Notes: generated by a model from the sequence alone, not told the origin. A stretch of 64,000 nt of DNA from Bacillus cereus ATCC 14579 (GCF_000007825.1 NC_004722.1:3202501-3266500); one strand, 5' to 3'; shown: positions 1-9,417, counted from the first letter of the stretch. Translations and numbers: made by a program.

Positions 1-195
1 GGTGGATATTCTAGTTTCAAAGAAGTACTTGATCGACAACAAACTGAATCACTTCACGATGATGTAGTAGATCCTATAGAAAATGAAGCTGATTATTTGT
101 TTGTTATTCGTAACAGTAAGGATGTAAACTCTACTATATTAAAAATTGTCCATCTTGCTAAAGAGTACTCCCCTACCCCAAATAAGAGATTATAA
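1..195 (+). CDS. C-terminal end of a protein cut by the window edge
   Basis: An open frame runs from base 1 to the TAA at 193-195 (64 residues). It is rich in Asp and Glu and ends SPTPNKRL. Codon use looks natural and it ends about 140 bp before the next gene. No family was recognised. The start lies outside the window. Confidence 0.5.
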   Translation, partial: GGYSSFKEVLDRQQTESLHDDVVDPIENEADYLFVIRNSKDVNSTILKIVHLAKEYSPTPNKRL

Positions 196-335
196 AAATT
201 ACATAATCATAGATTATTATGCAAATACTTCCTCTAGGCGGCACAGATGGTATATAATGATGGAAGAATCTACTTCTATATGCTCAATTTTACACAAAAC
301 AGCTCATGCATATGAAAGAAAAGAGGTACAAAAAT

Positions 336-1448
336 ATGAAAACAAAACAAACAATTGCTGCGTCTACACTAGCTTTAGCAATGATTGCTGGCGCGAACTC
401 TACTCATGCGGAAGTAAATGATGCTACTCCTCAGCAAAGTACGGGAGATCGATTAGCTGAAATTAAGCAACATAAACAAGAGTTAGATGCGAAATTACAG
501 CAACACAAAGAAAACGTGGATCAAACATTGAATGAACTTAACAAGGTTAAGGAAAATGTTGATACGAAGGTGAATGAACTACATGAACGTAAACAAGTTG
601 CTGATGAAAAAATTAACGAGATTAAACAACATAAACAAGAGTTAGATGCAAAACTTCAGCAAGACAAACAAATCGCCGAAGATAAAATCGCTGAAATTAA
701 AGAGCATAAAAAACAAGTAGAAGATAAAGTTGCTGAAGTAAAAGAGCATAAACAAAATATCGATAACAAAGTGAATGAGATTAAAGAACATAAACAAACT
801 GTCGATGAAAAAGTGAATGAAATGAAGCAACATAAAGAGAACATTGATCAAAAGGTTAATGAACTTAAGGAAGTTAAAAAACAAGTAGATGAAAAATTAG
901 CTGAGTTAAAGAAAGCGAAACAAACTGCTGAAGACAAACTCGCTGAACTAAAAGAAAACAAGCCGAATACTGGTAACACGTTAGAGGAACTTAAGAAAAT
1001 TAAAGGCAATTTAGACAGTCTTTCCGCTAACTTAGAACTAGCTAAACAAGATGTAAAAAACAAACTAGCTGAATTACAAAAGGCTAGAGAAGATTTACTA
1101 AATAAAATTAACGAAATTAAACAATCGAAACAAACTGTTTCAGACGATTTAACAAAGAAAAAACAAGACTTAGATATTAAAATCAACGACTTTAAGCATA
1201 CTGAGAAAAAAATTGACGACAAATTAGCTGAGTTACATACAACGAAGCAAAATGTTGATAACAAGATTAATGAAGTATCACAGTCTAAACAAACGCAAGC
1301 AGATAATGGTACTAAAAACGATAACGCTAAAGAACTTCCTAACGCTGGTAGCGAGCAATCAAACAATATGGCTCTAGGAATGCTATCTGTATTAGGCGGG
1401 ATTTTATTACTTACTCGTAATAAAATTAAAACGTTATTCTCTAAATAA
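336..1448 (+). CDS. LPXTG-like cell-wall-anchored coiled-coil surface protein
   Basis: A 370-residue protein starting at the ATG at 336, with ribosome site AAGAGGT at 321-327. An upstream in-frame ATG at 306 lacks such a site. Residues 1-26 or so form a signal peptide (MKTKQTIAAS..., Ala-rich, cleavage near THA-E). About 270 residues of Lys/Glu-rich heptad-like repeats follow, in units such as VNEIKEHKQ, IAEIKEHKK and LAELKKAKQ, spaced about 14 residues apart: a long coiled coil. The C-terminus carries a sorting signal LPNAG, a hydrophobic segment and a basic tail. The motif has Ala where LPXTG has Thr, so it is a variant sortase substrate. The protein is probably secreted and attached to peptidoglycan; its ligand is unknown. 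Confidence 0.85.
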   Translation: MKTKQTIAASTLALAMIAGANSTHAEVNDATPQQSTGDRLAEIKQHKQELDAKLQQHKENVDQTLNELNKVKENVDTKVNELHERKQVADEKINEIKQHKQELDAKLQQDKQIAEDKIAEIKEHKKQVEDKVAEVKEHKQNIDNKVNEIKEHKQTVDEKVNEMKQHKENIDQKVNELKEVKKQVDEKLAELKKAKQTAEDKLAELKENKPNTGNTLEELKKIKGNLDSLSANLELAKQDVKNKLAELQKAREDLLNKINEIKQSKQTVSDDLTKKKQDLDIKINDFKHTEKKIDDKLAELHTTKQNVDNKINEVSQSKQTQADNGTKNDNAKELPNAGSEQSNNMALGMLSVLGGILLLTRNKIKTLFSK

Positions 1449-1452
1449 ATCC

Positions 1453-1500
1453 ATTAAAAAAAGGAAAACCGCACATACATGTACGGTTTTCCTTTTTTTA
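1453..1500. terminator. Bidirectional terminator between surface protein and hrtA
   Basis: A hairpin of AAAAGGAAAACCG with its complement CGGTTTTCCTTTT, flanked by an A run on one side and a T run on the other. It lies between two convergent genes and can serve both. Confidence 0.85.
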
Positions 1501-2169
1501 TATTAACTGTCCATCTCGAAGCGTCAATATACGATCACATACATCAAGCATTCTTTCATCATGTGTAATCATAATTGCTGCTTTTTGGCTCTCTTTCACT
1601 TCACGTTTCATCATTTCAACAACTTCACGTGCGCGTTTTGAGTCTAAGCTTGCCGTTGGCTCATCCGCTAATATTAAATCTGGGTTGTTCATGAACGCAC
1701 GAGCAATTGCTACCCTTTGTTTTTCCCCACCAGATAGTTGATTTGGATAATGATTTTTTCTTTCTCCTAATCCAAATGCCGCTAATAAATGATCCGCACG
1801 CTTTTCTGATTCTTGTTTACTTTCTTTTTTTAACTTAGCAATGTAAAGTAATTGTTCTTTTACATTTAAATATGGAACAAGATTTGCGAACTGGAAAATG
1901 AAGCCGATTTTTTTCAAACGAATATCTGTCATTTCCTTTTCTGATAACTGTGTAATATTTTGCTCACGAATGTAAATATCCCCTTTTGACGGTGATAATA
2001 ATGCACCCGCGATTGATAATAACGTACTTTTCCCTGATCCAGAAGGACCGACGATTCCGATAAACTCTCCAGCTTTCACATCAAGCGACATCGGATGAAG
2101 GGCTGTTACTTCCGTATTCCCTTCTCCGTACACTTTACTTACTTTGTCTAATTTCAATAATGAAGTCAT
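1498..2169 (-). CDS. hrtA: Heme efflux ABC transporter ATP-binding protein HrtA
   Basis: A 223-residue ABC ATPase of the MacB/LolD type. Walker A is GPSGSGKST (about residues 41-49), the signature is LSGGEKQR, Walker B is LILADEPTASLD, and the H-loop is ITHDE. It overlaps the permease stop by one base, so the two form an operon with the permease first. The assignment to HrtA (powering heme export) rests on the HssR direct repeat upstream of the permease and on HssRS-like genes nearby. The staphylococcal gene order is hrtA-hrtB; here it is reversed. A generic MacB-type exporter is the alternative. Confidence 0.85.
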   Translation of the reverse strand: MTSLLKLDKVSKVYGEGNTEVTALHPMSLDVKAGEFIGIVGPSGSGKSTLLSIAGALLSPSKGDIYIREQNITQLSEKEMTDIRLKKIGFIFQFANLVPYLNVKEQLLYIAKLKKESKQESEKRADHLLAAFGLGERKNHYPNQLSGGEKQRVAIARAFMNNPDLILADEPTASLDSKRAREVVEMMKREVKESQKAAIMITHDERMLDVCDRILTLRDGQLI

Positions 2170-3233
2170 TACATCCCGCCTCCAATTGCTTCTAATGCAT
2201 CAACTTTTAATACTTGGTATAACGAAATAAGTGTTCCTAAAATACTAATTACGATAAAGATTGCTGCGTATTGTGCAATCATCGGTGTTGTTAATAAGAA
2301 CGGCATACCCGCTGGTAAAATTTGTTCTAATCCTTGTACAAGAACGATACTAATTACCATCGCAACGACTGATAAGAATAACGCCTGTACGACTAAACTA
2401 TTTGCTAAATACGAGTTCTTCGTACCAATTGCTTTTAATACACCTAATTGCTGTGTTTTTTGTAGTGTAATAACATAGAAGAATACACCGATTAATAACG
2501 CAGCGATCACAAGTAAGAACGCAATGATCATCGTTAATGTTCCTTGCTCTTCTTTAAATCCTGGAATACTTTGCAGTACTTCTTTTTTATCGATAACGTG
2601 AGCATTTTTAATTTCTTTATCTGTGTTAAGTGCAATTGCACTATAATCTTTTTGGTTTGGTTGTGAAATAGATCCCCATACGTCTTCATTTATATAAACG
2701 ACTGGTGTATGGCTAAACATTTGATCTTTCGTAAATCCGACGATTGTAAATTCTTTCTTTGAAACAGGATCGATAATTGTATCTCCAATATCGATTCCCT
2801 TCTCTTTAATCGATTCATCAGCAACCATCTCGTTGTTTGCTGTACCTAATTTCTCCCCTTTTACAATGTTCGGTTCTAAAAATGAATCTCGTTCGCTTGA
2901 GAAAATAGCGATATCAACCTTTTTCGAGCTATCTTTCTTTTCATATGTTGAAACTTTCACACGAAACGGAACTGCCTCTTTCTCGCCTACTTGACTTACT
3001 ACGTTATCTACATCGTCTTTCTTAATTTGTGAACGAAGTAATTTATTTTCCGCATCATCTGCTAAAACGAACTTATTTGCCTCCATATTTTGAATCGATG
3101 AAGCATTATCATATGATAATCCATTTGCTAATCCTGAAATAACAAGGACTAAAAATGATAATAACACCATAATCAATCCGATTAATCCGTATCGTAATTT
3201 TGATTGTTTTAATTCACGCAGAGCTAAAAACAT
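2169..3233 (-). CDS. hrtB: Heme efflux ABC transporter permease HrtB
   Basis: An FtsX/MacB-type permease of 354 residues. One N-terminal membrane helix (about 14-38) is followed by a large extracellular domain and three C-terminal helices, as expected for HrtB. The start chosen is the ATG at 3233 (MFLALRELKQSK), preceded by an AGGAAGGAG ribosome site. An upstream frame start adds 11 residues that overlap that site. The first residues and the GLANGLS segment resemble staphylococcal HrtB. Transcription is probably switched on by phosphorylated HssR through the direct repeat at 3282-3301. Confidence 0.85.
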   Translation of the reverse strand: MFLALRELKQSKLRYGLIGLIMVLLSFLVLVISGLANGLSYDNASSIQNMEANKFVLADDAENKLLRSQIKKDDVDNVVSQVGEKEAVPFRVKVSTYEKKDSSKKVDIAIFSSERDSFLEPNIVKGEKLGTANNEMVADESIKEKGIDIGDTIIDPVSKKEFTIVGFTKDQMFSHTPVVYINEDVWGSISQPNQKDYSAIALNTDKEIKNAHVIDKKEVLQSIPGFKEEQGTLTMIIAFLLVIAALLIGVFFYVITLQKTQQLGVLKAIGTKNSYLANSLVVQALFLSVVAMVISIVLVQGLEQILPAGMPFLLTTPMIAQYAAIFIVISILGTLISLYQVLKVDALEAIGGGM

Positions 3234-3281
3234 TTCGCTCGCTCCTTCCTCTTTCTTTCTATGCACTTATCATAAAAAAGA

Positions 3282-3301
3282 AATATGAACGGAATATGAA
3301 C
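3282..3301 (-). promoter_or_regulatory. HssR box (direct repeat) upstream of hrtB
   Basis: On the minus strand the sequence reads GTTCATATT, two bases, then GTTCATATT. This is an exact direct repeat identical to the HssR-binding repeat known from the hrtAB promoter of Staphylococcus aureus. It sits about 50 bp upstream of the hrtB start. Confidence 0.88.
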
Positions 3302-3418
3302 AGAAGATTACAGAGATTAAGATTAAATTTTCAGAAAGTATTGAAAATAATTGAGATCCTTGATACAATTCAGTCAAATAATCTTGACCGAGTAATTTAA
3401 TTTAAGGAGTTGATCATT

Positions 3419-4042
3419 TTGAAGCCCGTATTAACACTAACTACTTATAGCCAACTAAAAGCATTAAGCGATCCACTACGTTCCGAAATGATGATACGTC
3501 TATGCGAACGTCCTTATACTGGACAATTACTATCTGAGAAATTCGGCATTTCAAGGGCGAAAATTCATTATCATTTAAAAGAATTAGAAAAGAATGGTCT
3601 TATAGAGATCGTTTATACAGAAGAAAAGAATGGGATTGTTCAAAAGTTTTATCAATCTGTCGCGAAAGGCTTCACCCCTGCTGCAGATCTATTACCTCAT
3701 TTAGAAATAGTAAGCGAATCAGGTCGCCAAATCTTTTTACAAATGATAGAAAGAACGAAAAGCCAAATTCTCGCTGCACCAGAAGAAGCTTTTACATTAC
3801 GAAATGCAAGTGAAGATCCAGCTAAGTGGAATTACGTTTCATCCTGCTGGGAATTTGATGCTACGCCAGAACAATTTCAAGTGTGGGTAAAAAAGTTTTA
3901 TGAATTAATGGCTGAATTAAACGAAATCACAAAAGGTGCAGATAAAGATCCAAATAGTAAACCTTATTATATTTCTACTACTGCACTTCAAATCGCTGAG
4001 AGAACAATGCAGCAATTTATTAAAAAAGAAGAAAAATCGTAA
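3419..4042 (+). CDS. ArsR-like winged-helix transcriptional regulator
   Basis: About 207 residues. The N-terminal winged helix-turn-helix (ALSDPLRSEMMIRL, then FGISRAKIHYHLKELEKNGLIE) is typical of ArsR-like regulators. The C-terminal 120 residues are of unknown function, as in YdfF/YceK-type regulators. The start chosen is the TTG at 3419, with AAGGAG at 3404-3409 nine bases before it; an earlier in-frame TTG at 3410 overlaps that site. The gene directly precedes an MFS exporter on the same strand, which it probably regulates. Confidence 0.8.
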   Translation: MKPVLTLTTYSQLKALSDPLRSEMMIRLCERPYTGQLLSEKFGISRAKIHYHLKELEKNGLIEIVYTEEKNGIVQKFYQSVAKGFTPAADLLPHLEIVSESGRQIFLQMIERTKSQILAAPEEAFTLRNASEDPAKWNYVSSCWEFDATPEQFQVWVKKFYELMAELNEITKGADKDPNSKPYYISTTALQIAERTMQQFIKKEEKS

Positions 4043-4055
4043 TACGATTTTTTTT
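4030..4055 (+). terminator. Intrinsic terminator overlapping the regulator stop codon
   Basis: A short hairpin, AAAAATCGT with ACGATTTTT, followed by T residues. The stop codon of the regulator lies in the loop. It may reduce read-through into the MFS gene. Confidence 0.6.
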
Positions 4056-4111
4056 ACATAAACGGTCAAATTTATTTTACCGAATAAATTTATTATAAAG
4101 GAGCAGATAAA

Positions 4112-5371
4112 GTGGACATATTAAAAAACCGGAATTTCCGCTTATTATTTTTAGGGAGAATTTTTACAAACATAGGAGATAGTTTGTATTATGTAGCAGC
4201 GATGTGGCTCGTATACAAATTAAGTGGTAATCCTTTTTATTCTGGATTAGCTGGTTTTCTTACATTATTACCTTCTGCACTTCAATTTCTTACTGGTCCA
4301 TTCGTTGATAGATGGTCCATTAAACACACCCTCGTCATCACACAAGTTTTGCAATGCATTCTTATTTTAATCATTCCTATTACACACTACTTCGACCTAT
4401 TAACAGTCCACCTACTACTCATCATCATGCCAATCGTAGCCTTTATTGAACAATTCGCCTATCCCGCACAATCAAAAGCTTTACCACTTCTACTGCATAA
4501 AACACAATTATTAAAAGGAAATTCACTCTTTTCATTTGCGTATCAAGGCATTGATTTAATTTGTACGACGCTTTCTGGCATATTAGTAGCACTATTTGGC
4601 GCGATCACTTTATATGTAATTGACTCTTTCACATTCGCGATTACTGCCCTTTTGTTCTTTTCATTGAAAATACCAAAGCAAACCGAAACGGGCACATCAC
4701 TTTCAACTAAACAATATTTCTCTGATTTAAAAGAAGGTTTTTCAATTGTCTTCCGTTCCTTAATGGGCGTATTCTTAATCGGTTCCGTTGTCGCTAATTT
4801 TTCAATTGGTATGACGATGGCCATACTCCCTTCTTTCGCTGATTCTTTAGGGGGCGTGAAATCATATGGCTTCTTCTTAGCTGCTATATCAGCAGGTAGT
4901 CTCATCGGTGCATTATTCAGTTCATGGGTTGGTAAACGTAATGTTGGCCGTGTCTCTATTATTGGCTTTGCGACTGGCGCTACCTTTTGGTTTCTCTCTA
5001 CAATCGTACCGTTTCAATGGCTATCTATTCTCTTATTCGGCCTAGCTTGGATTCCAATTGGTGCAACCAACATATTATTTGCGACAATTAGCCAAATTGT
5101 AATTCCAAATCAATATATTGGCCGCATCAATTCAGTCATGCGAAGTATGAGCACAATTGCTATGCCGATCGGTTCTTTAATTGGCGGATACACTGCAAAT
5201 GTATTTAGTAGCCAACTCATTTTCGCGCTCGCTAGCATCGGGATTTTATTTATTTCTCTCGTATGGCTACTTCATCCGAAATTACGAGCATTGCCGAAAG
5301 CTGATGAGATTACAGCGGATACTTTTGGGGTGCAGTTTAAGGAGGAGCGCAGGAAAGGTGCTGCTTTATAG
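4112..5371 (+). CDS. MFS exporter
   Basis: A 419-residue major facilitator superfamily protein with about 12 hydrophobic segments. It begins MDILKNRNFRLLFLGRIFTNIGDS, typical of the MFS_3 (enterobactin exporter/macrolide efflux-like) group. The start is a GTG with AAGGAG eight bases upstream. It lies 69 bp after the ArsR-like regulator, so they probably form a regulator-exporter unit. The substrate cannot be told from sequence. Confidence 0.85.
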   Translation: MDILKNRNFRLLFLGRIFTNIGDSLYYVAAMWLVYKLSGNPFYSGLAGFLTLLPSALQFLTGPFVDRWSIKHTLVITQVLQCILILIIPITHYFDLLTVHLLLIIMPIVAFIEQFAYPAQSKALPLLLHKTQLLKGNSLFSFAYQGIDLICTTLSGILVALFGAITLYVIDSFTFAITALLFFSLKIPKQTETGTSLSTKQYFSDLKEGFSIVFRSLMGVFLIGSVVANFSIGMTMAILPSFADSLGGVKSYGFFLAAISAGSLIGALFSSWVGKRNVGRVSIIGFATGATFWFLSTIVPFQWLSILLFGLAWIPIGATNILFATISQIVIPNQYIGRINSVMRSMSTIAMPIGSLIGGYTANVFSSQLIFALASIGILFISLVWLLHPKLRALPKADEITADTFGVQFKEERRKGAAL

Positions 5372-5382
5372 CCAGCAAACAT

Positions 5383-5418
5383 AACCCCGTTCTAAATTTG
5401 GGACGGGGTTAAAAATAT
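5383..5418 (+). terminator. Terminator after the MFS exporter
   Basis: A hairpin with arms AACCCCGT and ACGGGGTT, just after the MFS stop codon. Confidence 0.7.
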
Positions 5419-5480
5419 AATAATAAAGTCGTTTGAATATCTAAATTTTATTCAACAAAAGCACCAACCTAAAACGGCAG

Positions 5481-5951
5481 TTAACGCTTTGATGGCCATG
5501 CCCCCTGCATTTTCCTTAATTGAATAATTTGGCCTGTATGATAAGCATCATGAAGCATGATGTCCAGTAATTTACCTTCAAGTGAATTTTGTTCAAGCTC
5601 TCTTTCAGAAATTGCACTTAATACCTGTCTTAAATTACGCTGAGCATTTTCAGAGCGTTCAACGACTTCCTTCCATTCCGTATCATTATTAGATTGCTTA
5701 GTCAGATAAAAGGTGTCATTACCGTCAAGATTATGTGTCCATTCACGTCCTTCCAAGTTTGCAGCAAGTCTTTCTTTGTAATAAGTGAGATGATTAACAT
5801 TCTCCCAAATGGTATTCGTTGTCTCTCCAGCTGGTTTCCACATAGCCTGTTCAGCTGTAAGTCCTTCTATAGCATATTTAAACGGTGCATACCAACTCTC
5901 TTTGTCGAATGTTGAATCTAGTACGTTTAATAACAAGTCAATTCGTTTCAA
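5481..5951 (-). CDS. DinB-like metal-dependent protein
   Basis: 156 residues matching the DinB/YfiT-like four-helix fold. His residues that usually bind the metal are visible in VNHLTYYKERL (about residue 54) and in LHDAYHTGQI near the C-terminus (two His). The family includes DNA-damage-inducible proteins and thiol-dependent transferases; the substrate is unknown. Ribosome site GGAGGAAAT precedes the ATG at 5951. It stands alone between convergent neighbours. Confidence 0.85.
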   Translation of the reverse strand: MKRIDLLLNVLDSTFDKESWYAPFKYAIEGLTAEQAMWKPAGETTNTIWENVNHLTYYKERLAANLEGREWTHNLDGNDTFYLTKQSNNDTEWKEVVERSENAQRNLRQVLSAISERELEQNSLEGKLLDIMLHDAYHTGQIIQLRKMQGAWPSKR

Positions 5952-6113
5952 AGTAATTTCCTCCCTACACAGTTCAAGTTTTAATACACTCCCTCTAACT
6001 CTGTAGAGATTCTACATTTTTAAATAAACTTCCTCCTAATCCCACTCCATAAACTCATCCGATTATGCAATTAAAATGACTCATATTTTTTCATTTTACA
6101 CGTATACTAGCGA

Positions 6114-6148
6114 CAAAAAAAGAAGAGGCTGTTCCCAAACAGCCTCTT
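6114..6148 (-). terminator. Terminator of the hssRS operon
   Basis: A perfect 11-bp stem, AAGAGGCTGTT/AACAGCCTCTT, with a 4-base loop and a T run on the minus strand. It lies just past the hssS stop. Confidence 0.9.
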
Positions 6149-6152
6149 TCAT

Positions 6153-7529
6153 CTATTTAGGAAGCTCCACCCGAACAGTCGTCCCTTCCCCTTTCGTACT
6201 ATATACCGAAACGGTCCCTTTATGCAGTTCAACAATCTTCTGCACGATTGATAATCCTAAACCGCTACCTTCTACGTTTCTTGCTCTCGCTGTATCCACC
6301 TTATAAAAACGATCAAAAATACGATCCATTTCTTCTTTTTCCATACCGATTCCGTTGTCTGATATAGAAATTATAACGCTAGACTCTAACTCTTCCACGA
6401 AAAACTCAATCGTTCCACCATCGTTTGAAAACTTAATGCTATTCGTGAAAATGTTACTCCATACTTGATGAAGTAAGTTTTCATCACCTTGAATTGTAAT
6501 GTCCGGCACATCAAATTCAACGGCGATATCTTTTTCCCGCCATTTCCATTCAAGCATAAAAATGACGTCTTTAATTTGTTTTTGTAAGGAAAAGTCTTTT
6601 ATTTGTAAAACCTTTTCCTCCTTATCTAATGAGGCGAGCGTAAGTAACTGTTTACATAAACTAGACATTCGCTTACTTTCACCTTCAATAATTTGTAAGT
6701 AATGATTTCTTTCTTCCTCACTCATCTTTTCTGTTTGCAACGTTTTTGAAAAACCTTGTATGGAAGAAAGCGGCGACTGGAATTCATGTGAAACGTTCGA
6801 AACAAATTCTTGTCTCATTTCATCTAGTTCTTTAATACTTTTCGTCATCTTTTGGAAGCTTGTAGATAACGTTCCTATTTCATCTTTTCGTTTTACGTCT
6901 AATTCAATTTTATATTCCCCACTCGCAATTTTTTGCGTAGCCTTCGTAAATTTACGGATTGGGCGAACGATATAGCCTGCTGCAATCGCTATAAAGATAA
7001 TGCTTAATAGTACGATAAACCCAAGTAATACCGCTAAGAAAATTCGCATTTCGCCAAATTGGTTCTGAATGTCGGGGCGAATAAATAACGCGTACTGTTT
7101 ATCACCGTGCTTTACCGGTACACCAACACTATTTATTAATTCATTATCGAAAAATCCTGTAATAAAAAGACGCGTTGGATACGTAGAAACACCATTAAAC
7201 GTTTCTCCTTGCAATACTTTATGAACAGTAGCATCGCTAATAGACGTCTTACGAAACGCATTACCGATACGCTTTCCATTCTTTTGATCATCGACAATAT
7301 AAATTTCATACCCTAACTTCGCAATAGAATGCAAATACGTCTCTTGATTTTCTTCACTTTGCTTTTCATATAACGATTTAACTTCTTCCGCATACTTTAA
7401 AATCTTTTCACTATTATACGGTTTTAACTTCACTTGATAATATACGTTCGTTAATAAAAAGCCGATAATACTACTAAGTAGCATAATGCCGACCGTCATA
7501 AATACAAATCTAGAATATAGTGATTTCAT
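6153..7529 (-). CDS. hssS: Heme sensor histidine kinase HssS
   Basis: A 458-residue membrane sensor kinase. It has a transmembrane helix at about 9-30, an extracellular sensor of about 130 residues, a second helix at about 163-187, a HAMP domain, an HisKA domain with the phospho-acceptor in FVSNVSHEFQSP, and an ATPase domain with N (IFTNSIKFS), G1 (DNGIGM) and G2 (GSGLGL) boxes. The segment LFITGFFDNELINSVGVPV and the following RPDI..FGE resemble staphylococcal HssS closely. It begins two bases after the hssR stop. With HssR it is expected to sense heme damage and induce hrtBA. Confidence 0.88.
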   Translation of the reverse strand: MKSLYSRFVFMTVGIMLLSSIIGFLLTNVYYQVKLKPYNSEKILKYAEEVKSLYEKQSEENQETYLHSIAKLGYEIYIVDDQKNGKRIGNAFRKTSISDATVHKVLQGETFNGVSTYPTRLFITGFFDNELINSVGVPVKHGDKQYALFIRPDIQNQFGEMRIFLAVLLGFIVLLSIIFIAIAAGYIVRPIRKFTKATQKIASGEYKIELDVKRKDEIGTLSTSFQKMTKSIKELDEMRQEFVSNVSHEFQSPLSSIQGFSKTLQTEKMSEEERNHYLQIIEGESKRMSSLCKQLLTLASLDKEEKVLQIKDFSLQKQIKDVIFMLEWKWREKDIAVEFDVPDITIQGDENLLHQVWSNIFTNSIKFSNDGGTIEFFVEELESSVIISISDNGIGMEKEEMDRIFDRFYKVDTARARNVEGSGLGLSIVQKIVELHKGTVSVYSTKGEGTTVRVELPK

Positions 7530-7530
7530 C

Positions 7531-8208
7531 TTATTTCAACTCCAACTTATACCCGAGGCCGCGCACCGTTGTAATTTGAAAATCATCCGTTCGTTTTGAG
7601 AAACGATCTCGGAGCCTTTTCACATGAACATCAACTGTTCGTTCATCTCCTTCAAAATCCATTCCCCATACTAATTCAATTAATTCTTCTCTTGAAAATG
7701 TTCTCCCAGGATAACTAGCTAGTTGTGATAATAATTCAAATTCCTTTAAAGGAAGTAAAATCGTCTGGCCGTTACACTTTACTTCAACACCTTTACGATC
7801 AATTGTCGTTCCATGGAGTGTAATTATGTCAGCGCTCAGCATTTGATAACGGCGTAATAAAGCTTTCATACGGAAAATCACTTCAGCTGGTTCAAATGGT
7901 TTTACGATATAATCATCTGTACCAGAAATGAATCCTTTTTCTTTATCCACTAACTGGTCTTTCGCAGTTAATAAAATAACAGGAATATCATGATACTTCC
8001 GAATTTCTTCACATAACGTATAACCATCAACAAAAGGCATCATAATGTCTACAATCGCAAGATGAATATTTTCCTTCTCTAATACGTCTTGCGCTACCTT
8101 TCCATCTTCCGCCTCAAAAACTTTAAACCCCTCTTTTTGTAAATGATAATGCAATAACTCTCTTATATGTTTATCGTCATCAGCTAATAAAATATGTATC
8201 ATCTTCAT
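7531..8208 (-). CDS. hssR: Heme response regulator HssR (OmpR family)
   Basis: 225 residues. The receiver domain has the acidic pocket (ADDD near the N-terminus), the phospho-acceptor Asp in VDIMMP, and the conserved Thr and Lys (LLTAKD, VKPFE). The C-terminal OmpR/PhoB winged helix includes DERTVDVHVKRLRDR. FISGTDDYIVKPFE and WGMDFEGDERTVDVH are close to staphylococcal HssR. A second ATG six bases downstream fits the GAGAGGG ribosome site slightly better. Its target repeat is present upstream of hrtB, about 5 kb away in the same window. Confidence 0.9.
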   Translation of the reverse strand: MKMIHILLADDDKHIRELLHYHLQKEGFKVFEAEDGKVAQDVLEKENIHLAIVDIMMPFVDGYTLCEEIRKYHDIPVILLTAKDQLVDKEKGFISGTDDYIVKPFEPAEVIFRMKALLRRYQMLSADIITLHGTTIDRKGVEVKCNGQTILLPLKEFELLSQLASYPGRTFSREELIELVWGMDFEGDERTVDVHVKRLRDRFSKRTDDFQITTVRGLGYKLELK

Positions 8209-8280
8209 TAAACCCTCTCTCGTTCATCCTTCTACATCACTACATTAAGAAACAATTGGATTTTTTGCAAGAAAAAGAAA

Positions 8281-8322
8281 AAGAATCTATTTTGAAAAAA
8301 GACTATTCAAAATAGATTCTCA
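8281..8322 (-). terminator. Terminator after the YitT-family gene
   Basis: A perfect 15-bp inverted repeat, AGAATCTATTTTGAA with its complement, followed on the minus strand by a T-rich stretch. Confidence 0.8.
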
Positions 8323-8360
8323 CGTTTTAGTATTAAGATTATTTTAATCAAAAATAATTT

Positions 8361-9200
8361 TTAAGCCTTCGAAATATCAACAAATCCTTCTCCGAACACA
8401 TCACGAACATCGTGGATAGCAATGAACGCAGCTGGATCCGTAGTTTGAACAATCCTCTTTAGCTTCACTACTTCTTGCTTATTAATAACAACATATAGAA
8501 TGTCCTTCGGCGTTTTCGTGTAATAGCCATGACCTGAATACACGGTAACCCCTCTGCCCATTAAGGTTGTTACCTTCCCGGCAATTTCATCCGGATTATC
8601 AGAAATAATTGTAATGGCCTTTTTCGGATTTAAACCTTCAATTACAAATTCCATTACTTTCGTTCCTACATATAGCATAATAATTGTCAGCATCAGTTTT
8701 TCTGCACCAATGATGAAATAAGATGAAAATGCAACGATTAAATCGAAGAACAGTAGACCATAGCTAATGCTCCAGCCTAAGTATTTATGTGTCATCCTCG
8801 CTAAGATGGTAGTTCCTGCTGTCGTTCCACCAACGCGAATGATAAGACCAATCCCGCATCCGATAAATATTCCACCGAAAATGGCATTTACCAGCATTTC
8901 ATCTGAAGTAATCGTCCATCCTTCTGTTAAATGAAGAAATAGCGAGTTCGTAACTACAGCGATAATCGTATAAATCGTTGTGATCTTATTTAAAAATTTA
9001 TAGCCGACTATTAACAAAATCGCATTTAAAATTAAGTTAACTAAACCTGGTGACCACTCAAATAAATAGTACGTAATAATCGTGATACCTGTTACCCCTC
9101 CCTCACCAAACTCGTTCGGAATAACAAATAAATTGACACCTAACGCAAAAAGAAATGCACCGATAATAATAAAAATAATGTCTGTCGTTCTTTTTTTCAT
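8361..9200 (-). CDS. YitT family membrane protein (DUF161-DUF2179)
   Basis: 279 residues from the ATG at 9200 (MKKRTTDIIF), which has a GTGAGGT ribosome site; a start 12 bases upstream does not. Five to six hydrophobic segments fill the first 190 residues, with the family marks GVNLFVIPNEFGEGGVTGI and GGTTAGTTIL. The last 80 residues are a soluble DUF2179 domain (ITIISDNPDEIA...). Members are common in Bacillus as paralogues of YitT/YpjC/YvjA. Transport activity is suspected but not known. Confidence 0.88.
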   Translation of the reverse strand: MKKRTTDIIFIIIGAFLFALGVNLFVIPNEFGEGGVTGITIITYYLFEWSPGLVNLILNAILLIVGYKFLNKITTIYTIIAVVTNSLFLHLTEGWTITSDEMLVNAIFGGIFIGCGIGLIIRVGGTTAGTTILARMTHKYLGWSISYGLLFFDLIVAFSSYFIIGAEKLMLTIIMLYVGTKVMEFVIEGLNPKKAITIISDNPDEIAGKVTTLMGRGVTVYSGHGYYTKTPKDILYVVINKQEVVKLKRIVQTTDPAAFIAIHDVRDVFGEGFVDISKA

Positions 9201-9417
9201 ACAGTACCTCACTTCTTATGTAAATATTTATTCTGCCATAAACTCTCACTATTATATCGTGGAATATTCAAATCGAACAGTGGTTTGTTTTTATTTTAAT
9301 ATAAGATAAAAAATCAACATTATTTATTATGTACTGCAAATAAAGTTTTGATTTCACCCGTAATTTACTCTTAAAAAGAAATGCTGAACATTGACTTGCA
9401 CAAATTTCAAATAAAAA

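Noticed and set aside
642..1366. Long open frames antisense to the coiled-coil surface protein
   Set aside because: They are by-products of the Lys/Glu repeat sequence on the other strand, with no ribosome sites and Phe/Leu/Cys-rich unnatural products.
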